64,000 nucleotides of DNA from Micromonospora echinaurantiaca (GTDB taxonomy: Bacteria > Actinomycetota > Actinomycetes > Mycobacteriales > Micromonosporaceae): contig NZ_LT607750.1 of the NCBI RefSeq assembly GCF_900090235.1, positions 1,376,501 through 1,440,500 on the forward strand. Direction: 5' to 3'. A program made the translations under genes and the position numbers. The notes under the pieces are model-generated. The model saw nothing but the letters and a program-made list of their open reading frames with translations. It ran no database searches and had not been told where the DNA came from. Shown here in pieces: positions 33,696 through 42,188 of this stretch (the stretch's first letter is position 1; each line of letters opens with the position of its first letter).

Positions 33696-34730
33696 ATGGC
33701 GTACGACGCGGTGGTGTTGGTGTCCTTCGGCGGCCCGGAGCGGCCGGAGGACGTGATGCCGTTCCTGCAGAACGTGACCCGGGGCCGGGGCGTGCCGCCG
33801 GAGCGGCTGGCCGAGGTCGCCGAGCACTACCAGCACTTCGGCGGGGTGTCGCCGATCAACCAGCAGAGCCGGGACCTGCTCGCCGCGATCCGGGCCGACT
33901 TCGCCGCCCACGGCCTCGACCTGCCGGTCTACTGGGGCAACCGCAACTGGCACCCGATGCTCGCGGACACCGTCACCCAGATGCGCGACGACGGGGTGAC
34001 CCGGGCGCTCGCCTTCGTCACCAGCGCGTTCGGCGGCTACTCGTCCTGCCGGCAGTACCAGGACGACATCGCCGCGGCCCGCGCCGCGGTCGGCCCGGAC
34101 GCCCCGCTGATCGACAAGCTGCGCCAGTTCTGGGACCACCCCGGCTTCGTCGAGCCGCACGCCGACGCCGTCCGGTCAGCCCTGGCCCAGCTCGCCCCGG
34201 CGACGCGGGCCGGCACCCGGCTGGTCTTCACCGCCCACTCCGTGCCGACCTCGATGGCCGCCAACGCCGGCCCGCACGGCGGCCGGTACGAGGCGCAGCT
34301 GCACGAGGTGGCCCGGCTGGTCCACGCGGCGGCCGCCCCGGACCTGCCCTGGGACCTGGTCTGGCAGAGCCGCTCCGGGCCGCCGCAGGTGCCGTGGCTG
34401 GAGCCGGACGTCAACGACCACCTCGCCGCGCTGGCCGCCGCCGGCGACACCACCGCCGTGGTGGTCAGCCCGATCGGCTTCGTCTCCGACCACCTCGAGG
34501 TGGTGTGGGACCTGGACACCGAGGCCCGCCAGACGGCCAAGCAGCACGGCCTGGACTTCGTCCGGGCCGGCACCCCCGGCATCGATCCCCGGTTCGTGGC
34601 GATGGTGCGCGAGCTGGTCCTGGAGCGGATCGAGCCGGACGGGATCACCCGGCGCCGCCGCCTCGGCGAGCTGCCGATGTGGGACACCTGCCCGACGGTG
34701 TGCTGCGTGCCCACCCGCCGCCCCTCCTGA
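33696..34730 (+). CDS. hemH: Ferrochelatase
   Basis: A 344-aa cytosolic enzyme inserting iron into a porphyrin. In actinobacteria this is coproporphyrin III ferrochelatase of the coproporphyrin-dependent heme route. LVSFGGPERPEDVMPF opens the protein; FTAHSVPTSM has the catalytic His, and VVVSPIGFVSDHLEVVWDLD the second His/Glu pair. Cysteines near the C-terminus (DTCPTVCCVP) resemble the cluster-binding tail of actinobacterial ferrochelatases. ATG 33696 is chosen over the ATG three codons upstream. It follows fabG-inhA as in mycobacteria. Confidence 0.93.
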   Translation: MAYDAVVLVSFGGPERPEDVMPFLQNVTRGRGVPPERLAEVAEHYQHFGGVSPINQQSRDLLAAIRADFAAHGLDLPVYWGNRNWHPMLADTVTQMRDDGVTRALAFVTSAFGGYSSCRQYQDDIAAARAAVGPDAPLIDKLRQFWDHPGFVEPHADAVRSALAQLAPATRAGTRLVFTAHSVPTSMAANAGPHGGRYEAQLHEVARLVHAAAAPDLPWDLVWQSRSGPPQVPWLEPDVNDHLAALAAAGDTTAVVVSPIGFVSDHLEVVWDLDTEARQTAKQHGLDFVRAGTPGIDPRFVAMVRELVLERIEPDGITRRRRLGELPMWDTCPTVCCVPTRRPS

Positions 34731-34775
34731 CCTTCGGCGGACCATCCGCCCCGACGACCCCTGGGACGAGACACC

Positions 34776-35555
34776 ATGCATGAGCGCAGGACCGTGGAGA
34801 GCTGGCTGACCGACATGGACGGCGTGCTCGTGCACGAGGGGCAGCCGGTGCCCGGCGCGCCGGAGTTCGTCAAGAAGCTCCGCGCGTCCGGCAAGCCGTT
34901 CCTGGTGCTCACCAACAACTCCATCTACACCCCGCGGGACCTGCGGGCCCGGCTCGGCCGGATGGGGCTCGACGTGCCGGAGGAGGCGATCTGGTCGTCC
35001 GCGCTGGCCACCGCGCAGTTCCTGGCCGACCAGCGGCCGGGCGGCACCGCGTACGTGATCGGGGAGGCCGGGCTGACCACGGCGCTGCACGCGGTCGGCT
35101 ACGTGCTGTCCGACTTCGCGCCGGACTACGTGGTGCTGGGCGAGACCCGCACCTACAGCTTCGAGGCGATCACCAAGGCGATCCGGCTGATCAACGACGG
35201 GGCGCGGTTCATCTGCACCAACCCGGACGCCACCGGCCCGTCGATGGAGGGGGCGCTGCCGGCCGCCGGCTCGGTCGCCGCGATGATCTCCAAGGCGACC
35301 GGGGTGGAGCCGTACTTCGTCGGCAAGCCGAACCCGATGATGATGCGCTCGGCACTGAACACCATCGATGCGCACTCCGAGTCGACCGCGATGATCGGCG
35401 ACCGGATGGACACCGACATCCTCTGCGGCCTGGAGGCCGGGCTGGAGACCATCCTGGTGCTGACCGGGATCAGCACCCGCGCGGAGGCGGAGCGCTACCC
35501 GTACCGGCCGTCGCGGATCGTCGACTCCGTCGCCGACCTGCTCGACGAGGTCTGA
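34776..35555 (+). CDS. HAD-IIA (NagD-like) phosphatase
   Basis: A 259-aa haloacid dehalogenase-fold phosphatase. Motif I DMDGVLVHEG gives nucleophile Asp and the adjacent D, motif II LTNNS, motif III NPMMMRSALN (Lys upstream in VGKPNP), motif IV IGDRMDTDILCGLEAG. These are the class IIA subgroup (NagD, phosphoglycolate or ribonucleotide monophosphatases). The substrate is not determined. It lies 45 bases after hemH, likely the same transcript. Confidence 0.9.
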   Translation: MHERRTVESWLTDMDGVLVHEGQPVPGAPEFVKKLRASGKPFLVLTNNSIYTPRDLRARLGRMGLDVPEEAIWSSALATAQFLADQRPGGTAYVIGEAGLTTALHAVGYVLSDFAPDYVVLGETRTYSFEAITKAIRLINDGARFICTNPDATGPSMEGALPAAGSVAAMISKATGVEPYFVGKPNPMMMRSALNTIDAHSESTAMIGDRMDTDILCGLEAGLETILVLTGISTRAEAERYPYRPSRIVDSVADLLDEV

Positions 35556-35565
35556 CCGGCGGCCG

Positions 35566-35670
35566 TCAGCGCCCGCGTCGCCCGTACCGGCGGAGCAGCA
35601 CGGTGACCGCCCAGCACATGAAGAACGCCTCGATCGCGGCCAGGACCCCGGTGAGCGCGGCCTCGGCCAT
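35566..35670 (-). CDS. 34-aa single-helix membrane peptide
   Basis: MAEAALTGVLAAIEAFFMCW then AVTVLLRR and an Arg-rich end (YGRRGR): one membrane helix with a positive cytoplasmic tail. ATG 35670 has GGGAGG at 8 bases. It follows the preceding minus-strand gene by 14 bases, so is probably co-transcribed with it. Convergent with the HAD phosphatase gene, ending 10 bases away. Function unknown. Confidence 0.5.
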   Translation of the reverse strand: MAEAALTGVLAAIEAFFMCWAVTVLLRRYGRRGR

Positions 35671-35684
35671 CAGCGTGCCTCCCG

Positions 35685-36479
35685 TCAGGGGCGCAGCGGG
35701 GCGTTGCACGCGGCCACCAGCGCCTGCCGGCAGGCCGCGGTGAGCGGGCGCAGCGCGGCGTCGCGCTGCTGGGCCTCGTAGTTGTTGATCGCCCCGCCCG
35801 GCGCGGCGTGCCCGGCCAGGGCGAGCACCCGGTCCAGCACGGCGGCCCGGGCGAAGAGCCGACGGGCCCGCGGGTCGAACCCGGGCGGCAAATCGGTGGT
35901 GCCGTCCGGCCGGCGCAGCGCCTCCAGCGCCCCGGCCAGCTCCGGCCGCCACTGCGCCACGTCGAGCCGGGTCAGCGCCGCGGTGGTCTCAGCCAGCGCG
36001 GCGGCCAGTTCCGCCTCGGCCTCGGCCGCCCCGGGCAGCGTCAGCGAGGCCGCCGGCGCGTCCGCCGGCAGCGGGTAGACCCGCCACAGCACCGTTTCGA
36101 AGGTGTCGCCGGAGCCGGAGGTGTGCGTGCGTACCTCGGGGATCAGCCCGAGACCCCCGGCCACCACCGCCTCACCGGCGAGCAGCGCCGCGCCGGCGAA
36201 GTCGCCCGGCCCGGGCAGCCCGCGCGGGTCGCCCGGCGCGGGCAGCACCAGCCGGATCTCGTCCGGCGAGAGCTTGGCCAGGGTGGGCAGCGCGTCGCGC
36301 AGCGACACGTCCCGCCAGGTGCCGGGCGCGTCCGCGACGAGGTGCTCCTCGGTGCCGGCGATCGCGTCGGCGACCTCGTCGAAGGGAACCAGCCCGGCGC
36401 GCCACGCGCGCACCCAGGCGACGAACCGGCTCGACCGGCGCGGCGCGAGTGTGGCCGCACCCGCTGCGGGGGTGGACAT
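35685..36479 (-). CDS. Unrecognised 264-aa protein
   Basis: A soluble protein I do not recognise. Visible features: an Arg/Trp-rich start (RRSSRFVAWVRAWRAG), PFDEVADAIAGTEEH, a DEIRLVLPAPGDPRGLPGPGDF loop, and a long helical, Glu/Ala/Leu-rich second half (AEAEAELAAALAETTAAL). The mix of ordinary codon use and lack of motifs suggests a lineage-specific conserved protein. ATG 36479 is assigned by the frame and the divergent DUF3097 gene at 36682. Confidence 0.55.
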   Translation of the reverse strand: MSTPAAGAATLAPRRSSRFVAWVRAWRAGLVPFDEVADAIAGTEEHLVADAPGTWRDVSLRDALPTLAKLSPDEIRLVLPAPGDPRGLPGPGDFAGAALLAGEAVVAGGLGLIPEVRTHTSGSGDTFETVLWRVYPLPADAPAASLTLPGAAEAEAELAAALAETTAALTRLDVAQWRPELAGALEALRRPDGTTDLPPGFDPRARRLFARAAVLDRVLALAGHAAPGGAINNYEAQQRDAALRPLTAACRQALVAACNAPLRP

Positions 36480-36681
36480 GCCGAAAAGGGTACGTGGTCT
36501 CCGCCGCCCCTGTCTCGACTGCCGCTCCGACCGCTCCTTCTGCCGTCGATCATGGCATTGTGGTGGGCGGATCGTCGATTTCCGCCGGGTTTGCCGGCCG
36601 CCCCGGACCGCATGTTCGACCTGCCGCCGACCGTCGGCGTGTCGGGTGCGGGGGTGCGGACCGACCGTTAGCTTGATCGGC

Positions 36682-37494
36682 ATGGCTGGGCGGTATGCGG
36701 ACGACGTGCTGGCGGGGGACTGGCGGCGACGGAAGGTCACCCCCGAGGTGGACGCGGAACCGGACCTCGTGGTCGAGGACGCCGAATCCGGGTTCTGCGG
36801 CGCGGTGGTCGGCTTCGAGTCCGGTGCGGTGGTGCTGGAGGACCGGCACGGGCGCCGGCGCAACTTCCCGCTGCTGCCGGCCGCGTTCCTGCTCGACGGC
36901 CAGCCGGTGACGCTGCGCCGCCCCGCCCGCGCCCCGGTCCCGGCCGCCCGGCGCCGCACCGCCTCCGGCTCGATCGCGGTCGACGGGGTACGCGCCCAGG
37001 TCGCCAAGGCCAGCCGGATCTGGGTCGAGGGCATCCACGACGCCGCCCTGGTGGAGCGGATCTGGGGCGACGACCTGCGGATCGAGGGCGTGGTGGTGGA
37101 GCCGCTGGACGGCATCGACGCGCTCGACACCGAGGTGCGCGCGTTCGCGCCCGGCCCCGGCCGGCGGCTCGGCGTGCTGGTCGACCACCTGGTGCCCGGC
37201 TCCAAGGAGAGCCGGATCGTCGCCCAGGTGACCTCCCCGCACGTGCTGGTCACCGGGCACCCGTACGTCGACGTGTGGCAGGCGGTCAAGCCGAAGGCGC
37301 TGGGCATCCCGGCGTGGCCGGTGGTGCCCCCGGGGCGGCCGTGGAAGGAAGGCGTCTGCGCGGCGCTCGGGGTGGCCGAGCCGGCCCACATGTGGCGGCA
37401 CATCCTGTCCCGGGTCGACAGCTTCGCCGACGTGGAGACGCCGTTGATCAACGCGATGGAACGCCTGATCGACTTCGTCACGGAGCCTGGCTGA
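36682..37494 (+). CDS. DUF3097 family protein with Toprim-like segment
   Basis: A 270-aa actinobacterial protein. N-terminus MAGRYADDVLAGDWRRRKVT and middle segment SRIWVEGIHDAALVERIWGDD with VVVEPLDGIDAL. The E-G...D and later acidic pair look like a Toprim nucleotidyl-transfer fold (as in primases and OLD nucleases); that is my reading, not a proven assignment. No transmembrane segments. Divergent from the 264-aa gene over a 202-base region. It precedes a 419-base non-coding stretch. Confidence 0.7.
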   Translation: MAGRYADDVLAGDWRRRKVTPEVDAEPDLVVEDAESGFCGAVVGFESGAVVLEDRHGRRRNFPLLPAAFLLDGQPVTLRRPARAPVPAARRRTASGSIAVDGVRAQVAKASRIWVEGIHDAALVERIWGDDLRIEGVVVEPLDGIDALDTEVRAFAPGPGRRLGVLVDHLVPGSKESRIVAQVTSPHVLVTGHPYVDVWQAVKPKALGIPAWPVVPPGRPWKEGVCAALGVAEPAHMWRHILSRVDSFADVETPLINAMERLIDFVTEPG

Positions 37495-37512
37495 TCGGGG
37501 TGGTTGCGCTCA

Positions 37513-37586
37513 GGGCCGGGGGCCGCCGTGCCCGGCTCCGGGCGGTCAGGCTTGATCCCTCCGCCGGGCACGGCGGCCCCCGGCCC
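37513..37586. terminator. 23-bp perfect palindrome after the DUF3097 gene
   Basis: Arms 37513-37535 and 37564-37586 are perfectly complementary (start GGGCCGGGGGCCGCC), with a 28-base loop. Begins 18 bases after the stop at 37494. Confidence 0.75.
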
Positions 37587-37599
37587 GTCGGGTGCCGTC

Positions 37600-37709
37600 C
37601 CCGCCCGTTTGTTGCGGTGCGGCCGTTGTCTACTCGGTGATCTTCGCTTGCTGGGCATGGCGGCCTTCGACCGTGGGTGGTGTTCCCGCCCGCTTGTTGC
37701 GGTGCGGCC
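37600..37709. repeat. 25-bp direct repeat
   Basis: Copies at 37600-37624 and 37685-37709 differ at one base; shared core TTGTTGCGGTGCGGCC. 85 bases apart start to start. Function unknown. Confidence 0.8.
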
Positions 37710-37913
37710 CTGGTCTGCGCGCTGGCCTTCGCCCCGTTCGTCGGGTCTCTCGCTTGCGCCTGCTGTTCGAGACCGTGCTCGACCTGGTTGTAGTGGCATC
37801 GGGGTTGCTGCGAGGGCACTACATCCAGGATGTTGCGTGATCTTGGTGGCCCTGCTGCCCGTCGGCCGTGGTGGCCCTGCTGGCCATGGTGGTCCTGGGC
37901 TCGGCGGCGCGGG

Positions 37914-39230
37914 TCAGGGTTCCTGGTTGGGGGTGCGGGTGAAGAGGAAGGTGGCGATGTCGAGGGCGGCGACCTGGCCCGTGTCGTCGCGGAGCACGGC
38001 GAGGATCTCGCCGTTCTCCGGGCCGGAGCGGCCGCGCCACCGGTCCGTCCCCTCCGGGGCGAACCGGCTCACCCGCTCGCCGCGTACGTGGGCCACCAGC
38101 TCGCCGGCGGCGGCGTCCCAGGTCAGGTCGAGGGTGACCCCCATCCACCACCACCGGCCGGTCACCTCGGCGATCCCGGCCGGCGGGGCCGCGGCGGTCG
38201 GTTGCCAGGGCCGCGGGAACGCCGGCTCGGCGTCCAGCACGGTGGTGAGCGCCCGCTGCCCGAGCGAGCCGATCCCGCCACTGCGGAAGCCGTACGAGTT
38301 GGCGAAGCCGACCACGGCGGTGCGGGACGGGCGGTGCACCGCCAGGGCGGCCACGTAGCCGGGCATCGACCCGCCGTGCCCCACGTACACCCGCTCGCCC
38401 TCCCGGTAGAGCTCCAGGCCCAGGCCGTGCCCGCCGCTCCACGAGTCGAGGTCGCTGATCACCACCGGCGCGCACATTTCGGTGAGCGTCTCCGCCGCCA
38501 GCACCCGCGGGTCGGGGTCGGCCAGGAAGGCGGCCCACCGGGCCAGGTCCTCGACGGTGGACCAGAGCTGTCCGGCCGGGGCCATCGCCCGGGTGTCGGT
38601 ACGCGGCTCCTCTCGCAGCGTGTCGTGCCACGGGTGCACCACGTAGCCACGGGCGAACGGCTCGGTCGCCGCGTACGTGGTGCGGCGCATCCCCAGCGGC
38701 TCCAAGATCCGCTGCCGCAGCAGGTCGGCCCACGGGGTGCCGGTGATCCGCTCCAGCACCCCGCCGAGCAGCCCGTACGCCAGGTTGGAGTAGTGGTACC
38801 AGCGGTGCGGCGGGTAGGCGATCTTGTCGGCGGTGACGCCGCGCAGCAGGGTGGCCAGGTCGACGCCCTCGGCGCGCTCCCACCACGGCCCGTCGGGCTC
38901 GCGCTGCAGGCCACTGGCGTGCCCGAGCAGCTGGCGCAGGGTGAGCGAGCCGACCGCGGTGCCGGGCAGGTGCTCCGCCAGCGGGTCGTCCAGCCGCAGC
39001 CGCCCGGCGTCGCGCTCCTGCATCACCAGGGTGGCGGTCATCGTCTTGCTGATCGAGCCGATCCGGTACTGCAGGTCCGCGTCCGGGCGGGGGTGCTCGC
39101 CCGCGGTGGCGAGGTGGGCCAGCGTGCCGTCGCGCACCACCCCGATCACCAGCGACGGCGTACGGCCGGCGGACTGCGCCGCGGCGACCAGTTCGTCGAT
39201 CTTCCGGGCGGTCTCCGGCAGCAGGGCCAC
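37914..39230 (-). CDS. Serine beta-lactamase-like hydrolase (class C family)
   Basis: A 438-aa penicillin-binding-fold protein without a signal peptide. Active-site motifs: GSISKTM (Ser-x-x-Lys), YHYSNLAYGLL (Tyr-x-Asn) and GHGGSMPGY (His-x-Gly). A C-terminal lipocalin-like extension (about 330-438, GRWWWMGVTLDLTWD) is typical of EstB/AmpC-like esterases and D-aminopeptidases. Cytosolic location makes beta-lactam defence unlikely; an esterase or peptidase role is more probable. GTG 39230 has GAGGAG upstream. Divergent from nfeD. Confidence 0.85.
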   Translation of the reverse strand: MALLPETARKIDELVAAAQSAGRTPSLVIGVVRDGTLAHLATAGEHPRPDADLQYRIGSISKTMTATLVMQERDAGRLRLDDPLAEHLPGTAVGSLTLRQLLGHASGLQREPDGPWWERAEGVDLATLLRGVTADKIAYPPHRWYHYSNLAYGLLGGVLERITGTPWADLLRQRILEPLGMRRTTYAATEPFARGYVVHPWHDTLREEPRTDTRAMAPAGQLWSTVEDLARWAAFLADPDPRVLAAETLTEMCAPVVISDLDSWSGGHGLGLELYREGERVYVGHGGSMPGYVAALAVHRPSRTAVVGFANSYGFRSGGIGSLGQRALTTVLDAEPAFPRPWQPTAAAPPAGIAEVTGRWWWMGVTLDLTWDAAAGELVAHVRGERVSRFAPEGTDRWRGRSGPENGEILAVLRDDTGQVAALDIATFLFTRTPNQEP

Positions 39231-39324
39231 GGCGTCTCCTCGGTCGGCCGGCGGTGCGGGTGCCGTCGAGCTTACTGATCATGGCGAAGAGGTCGCGCGT
39301 GCATTTCCGTGTCACGATCTAAGG

Positions 39325-39798
39325 GTGGACGCCGTGCTGTGGATCGTGTTGGGTGTGGTGCTGGCCGTCGCCGAGATCTTCACGACGACGCTCTTCCTGA
39401 TCATGTTCGCGGCCGGCGCCTTCGCCGCGGCGGGTGCCGCGGCGCTGGGGGCGCCGGTCGGGGTGCAGGCGATCGTCTTCGCCGGGGTGTCGGCGCTGAC
39501 CGTGCTGGCCGTCCGGCCGACCCTGCGCCGGCACCAGCGCTCCGCGCTGGCCAGTGGCGAGCAGCCGTTCGGAGTCGAGGCGATCGAGGGCAGCAGCGCG
39601 CTGGTGCTGGAGCGGGTCGACGCCGACAGCGGCCTCGTCAAGATCGACGGTGAGCTGTGGAGCGCTCGCTCGTACGACGCGGGTCAGGTCTTCGACCCGG
39701 GTGAACGGGTGCAGGTGATCCAGGTCCGGGGTGTGACCGCCCTGGTCTGGCGGGACGACATTTCTTCTTCCGGCGAGCTACCCGAAGCGAAAAGGTGA
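39325..39798 (+). CDS. NfeD-family membrane protein
   Basis: A 157-aa protein with a start (DAVLWIVLGVVLAVAEIFTT) of two to three membrane helices and a C-terminal OB-fold domain (about 95-150, ALVLERVDADSGLVKIDGELWSARS). Short NfeD proteins pair with SPFH proteins; here the SPFH gene follows by 4 bases. GTG 39325 has no good ribosome site; a GTG at 39334 three codons in has AAGGGTGG before it and may be used instead. Confidence 0.9.
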   Translation: MDAVLWIVLGVVLAVAEIFTTTLFLIMFAAGAFAAAGAAALGAPVGVQAIVFAGVSALTVLAVRPTLRRHQRSALASGEQPFGVEAIEGSSALVLERVDADSGLVKIDGELWSARSYDAGQVFDPGERVQVIQVRGVTALVWRDDISSSGELPEAKR

Positions 39799-39802
39799 GT
39801 AC

Positions 39803-40909
39803 ATGGAACTCGTGTTCCCGGTCCTGCTGATAGCCGTGGCGCTGATCGCGGTGATCACCCTGGCCAAGGCGGTGCGGATCGTGCCGCAGCAGCGCCAGGA
39901 CGTGGTGGAGCGACTGGGCAAGTACAAGCGCACGCTGAACCCGGGGCTCAACCTCCTGGTGCCGTTCATCGACGCGGTGCGTACCAAGGTCGACATGCGC
40001 GAGCAGGTGGTCAGCTTCCCGCCCCAGCCGGTGATCACCTCCGACAACCTGGTGGTCTCGATCGACACGGTCCTCTACTTCAAGGTGGTCGACTCGGTCC
40101 GGGCCACGTACGAGATCTCGAACTTCCTCCAGGCGATCGAGCAGCTCACCGTGACCACGCTGCGTAACGTGATCGGTTCGCTCGACCTGGAGCGGGCGCT
40201 GACCAGCCGGGAGGAGATCAACCGGCACCTGTCGGGTGTGCTCGACGAGACCACCGGCCGGTGGGGCATCAAGGTGACCCGGGTGGAGATCAAGGCGATC
40301 GAGCCGCCGCCGAGCATCCGCGACTCGATGGAGAAGCAGATGCGGGCCGAGCGGGACCGCCGCGCCGCCATCCTCAACGCCGAGGGCCACAAGCAGTCGC
40401 AGATCCTCACCGCCGAGGGTGAGAAGCAGGCCGCGGTGCTGCGCGCCGACGGTGACCGGCAGGCCCGGATCCTCCAGGCCGAGGGCCAGGCCAAGGCGAT
40501 CCGGACCGTCTTCGACGCCATCCACCAGGCCAACCCGAGCCAGAAGGTGCTCGCCTACCAGTACCTCCAGGCCCTGCCGCAGATCGCCAACGGCAGCGCG
40601 AACAAGGTCTGGATCGTGCCGGCGGAGCTGACCAAGGCCCTGGAGGGGATGGGCGGCGCGCTCGGCGGGCTGAGCCGGATGGTCGGCGACGAGCCGGCGC
40701 CGGAGGCCGCCGACGGGGCGAGCGAGGTCGAGCGCGAGGCGGCCGAGGCCGCGCAGGCGGCGGCCGCCGCGGCCCAGCAGATCCACGACGAGGTACGGGT
40801 CGCCGAGGCGCAGGCCGCCGGCGGCAAGCCGCAGGGGCTGCCGGCGCCCGAGCCGGTCTCCCCGGCGAGCCTGCTCAACGACCCGGCCGACCAGCGCGAG
40901 CGCGGCTGA
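39803..40909 (+). CDS. SPFH/band 7 membrane-scaffold protein (stomatin/slipin type)
   Basis: A 368-aa protein with one N-terminal membrane helix (about 3-22), an SPFH core (about 25-200: RIVPQQRQDVVERLGKYKRT, LEVVDSVRATYEI) and a coiled-coil helix (about 205-260, EGHKQSQILTAEGEKQAAVL), then an Ala/Glu-rich tail. Forms ring-like membrane microdomains; with NfeD this is the usual bacterial pair. ATG 39803 has GGTGAGT near. A terminator follows at 40923. Confidence 0.92.
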   Translation: MELVFPVLLIAVALIAVITLAKAVRIVPQQRQDVVERLGKYKRTLNPGLNLLVPFIDAVRTKVDMREQVVSFPPQPVITSDNLVVSIDTVLYFKVVDSVRATYEISNFLQAIEQLTVTTLRNVIGSLDLERALTSREEINRHLSGVLDETTGRWGIKVTRVEIKAIEPPPSIRDSMEKQMRAERDRRAAILNAEGHKQSQILTAEGEKQAAVLRADGDRQARILQAEGQAKAIRTVFDAIHQANPSQKVLAYQYLQALPQIANGSANKVWIVPAELTKALEGMGGALGGLSRMVGDEPAPEAADGASEVEREAAEAAQAAAAAAQQIHDEVRVAEAQAAGGKPQGLPAPEPVSPASLLNDPADQRERG

Positions 40910-40922
40910 CCGGTACGGCGAC

Positions 40923-40969
40923 ACGGGTCGCCAGGGGTGTTCCTCCGCGGAGCACGCCTGGCGGCCCGT
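40923..40969 (+). terminator. Hairpin after the SPFH gene
   Basis: 13-bp stem (40923-40935 / 40957-40969, one G-T pair) 13 bases past the stop, with a small inner TCC/GGA pairing. No U-tract. The rest of 40970-41171 shows no gene; it must hold the promoter of the next gene. Confidence 0.7.
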
Positions 40970-41171
40970 TCCCGTTTCGGGACATCCGGCACGCCGGGTC
41001 CGATCGCGGCGCGTTTCGCCTGGTGGTGGCCGCCGGGCGGCCCGGGGAATAACGCGAAAGCCCCTCATGCCCGCCCCGACCGCTGCCACCATCGGTGCGA
41101 GGACGGGCGGTGACCAGGCAGCGGACACCGGGGGGCGTCCCGCGCCGCTCGTCGGATGAGCGAGGTGACGC

Positions 41172-41981
41172 ATGAAGGATCCGGCGAAGCGGATGTGGTC
41201 CACGGACCCGATCCCCGGGGCGCACGACCCCGCCGGGCCGCTCGGCAGCCGGCGTACCGGCGGGGGATTCGGGGTGCTGCCCTTCGTGGGCGACCCGGGA
41301 CCGGCCGGCCCCGCCACCAACGCCAGCTGGGCCTGGTCGGTGCGCCGCTTCGCCCGGGCGGCGGTGTGGCTGCTGCCCGCGTACGCCGTGCTCTACGGCG
41401 TGGTGGCGATGGCCAGCGACGGCGGGGTGGGCAACGACCCGTACCCGGCCGACGGCCGCCCGCTGTACCTGCTCGGCTGGGTGGGCGCGGTCTGGCTGGG
41501 GCTACTCGCCCTGCTCGCGCTGACCGGGCTGCTGGCGGCGACCCGCAGCCGCCGGGTGGCCGCCGCCGGGTTGCTGGTCAGCATCGCCGGCACGGTGCTC
41601 ATGCTGCCCTTCGCCGGCCTGGCGGAGCAGACCCCGGTCTTCGGCACCACCGCCCGGACCCTGGTGCTGGTCGGCGCGACCTGCTACAGCGTGGGCTGGG
41701 CCTGCACCGGCTGGTCGGTGGCCCGCTCGGGGATGTTCAGCATGGGCGACGGGGTGATGTTGATGATCGCGGCGCCGCTGCTCGGTCTCGGTGGCGCCCT
41801 GCTGGGCTCGTTGCAGACCTTTGGGGCGATCTTCGTGCTGATCGCCGGCATCGGCATCGGTTACCGCTCCGGCCGGCTGATCCCCAGTGAGATCATGCGC
41901 GACGCGGCCAACGCCAGCCTCGCCACCCCGGCCGCCCCGACCACCCCCACCACCGGCCCCACCGGCCCCCTCCCCACCTGA
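41172..41981 (+). CDS. Six-helix integral membrane protein
   Basis: A 269-aa protein with about six membrane helices (about 62-250) after a 55-residue Gly/Pro-rich cytoplasmic head and ending in a Pro/Thr-rich tail. The middle DGGVGNDPYPADGRPLY loop is short and acidic. No family recognised. ATG 41172 has GAGGTGACGC before it. Function unknown. Confidence 0.6.
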   Translation: MKDPAKRMWSTDPIPGAHDPAGPLGSRRTGGGFGVLPFVGDPGPAGPATNASWAWSVRRFARAAVWLLPAYAVLYGVVAMASDGGVGNDPYPADGRPLYLLGWVGAVWLGLLALLALTGLLAATRSRRVAAAGLLVSIAGTVLMLPFAGLAEQTPVFGTTARTLVLVGATCYSVGWACTGWSVARSGMFSMGDGVMLMIAAPLLGLGGALLGSLQTFGAIFVLIAGIGIGYRSGRLIPSEIMRDAANASLATPAAPTTPTTGPTGPLPT

Positions 41982-42012
41982 CCGCCCACCCGCCCCGCGC
42001 CGCCGCCGTGTC

Positions 42013-42068
42013 GATCGTGACGTTGGCGGCGGCTGTGGAGATCGACATCGTCGCCCAACCTCATGACC
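42013..42068. repeat. Imperfect palindrome, decayed relative of the 18-bp-stem family
   Basis: Left arm GATCGTGACGTTGGCGGCG (42013-42031) and right arm 42049-42068 match at about 16 of 20 pairs with one gap. The left arm begins GATC-GTGACGTT, akin to the GATCA-TGAAGTT arm at 50738. Lies between codirectional genes, upstream of the PBP gene. Confidence 0.45.
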
Positions 42069-42188
42069 AACCGGGGCGGCGGTTGGGCGGCGGGTGCATG
42101 GGAGGGGGCTGGGAGGGTGCGGTGAGGTTGCTGACAAAGGGGGAGCGGGGGTGGTCGGTTGGTGGCATTCGCGGTAATTCTGGGGACC

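Larger units (their letters stand above)
37495..37913. other. 419-base non-coding region with palindrome and direct repeats
   Basis: Holds a 23-bp perfect palindrome and two copies of a 25-bp repeat (listed separately), plus TGTAGTG/CACTACA arms (37790/37815 area). Codon bias is absent and no ORF has a ribosome site. It lies between convergent genes, so probably the remains of decayed sequence plus terminators. Confidence 0.55.
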
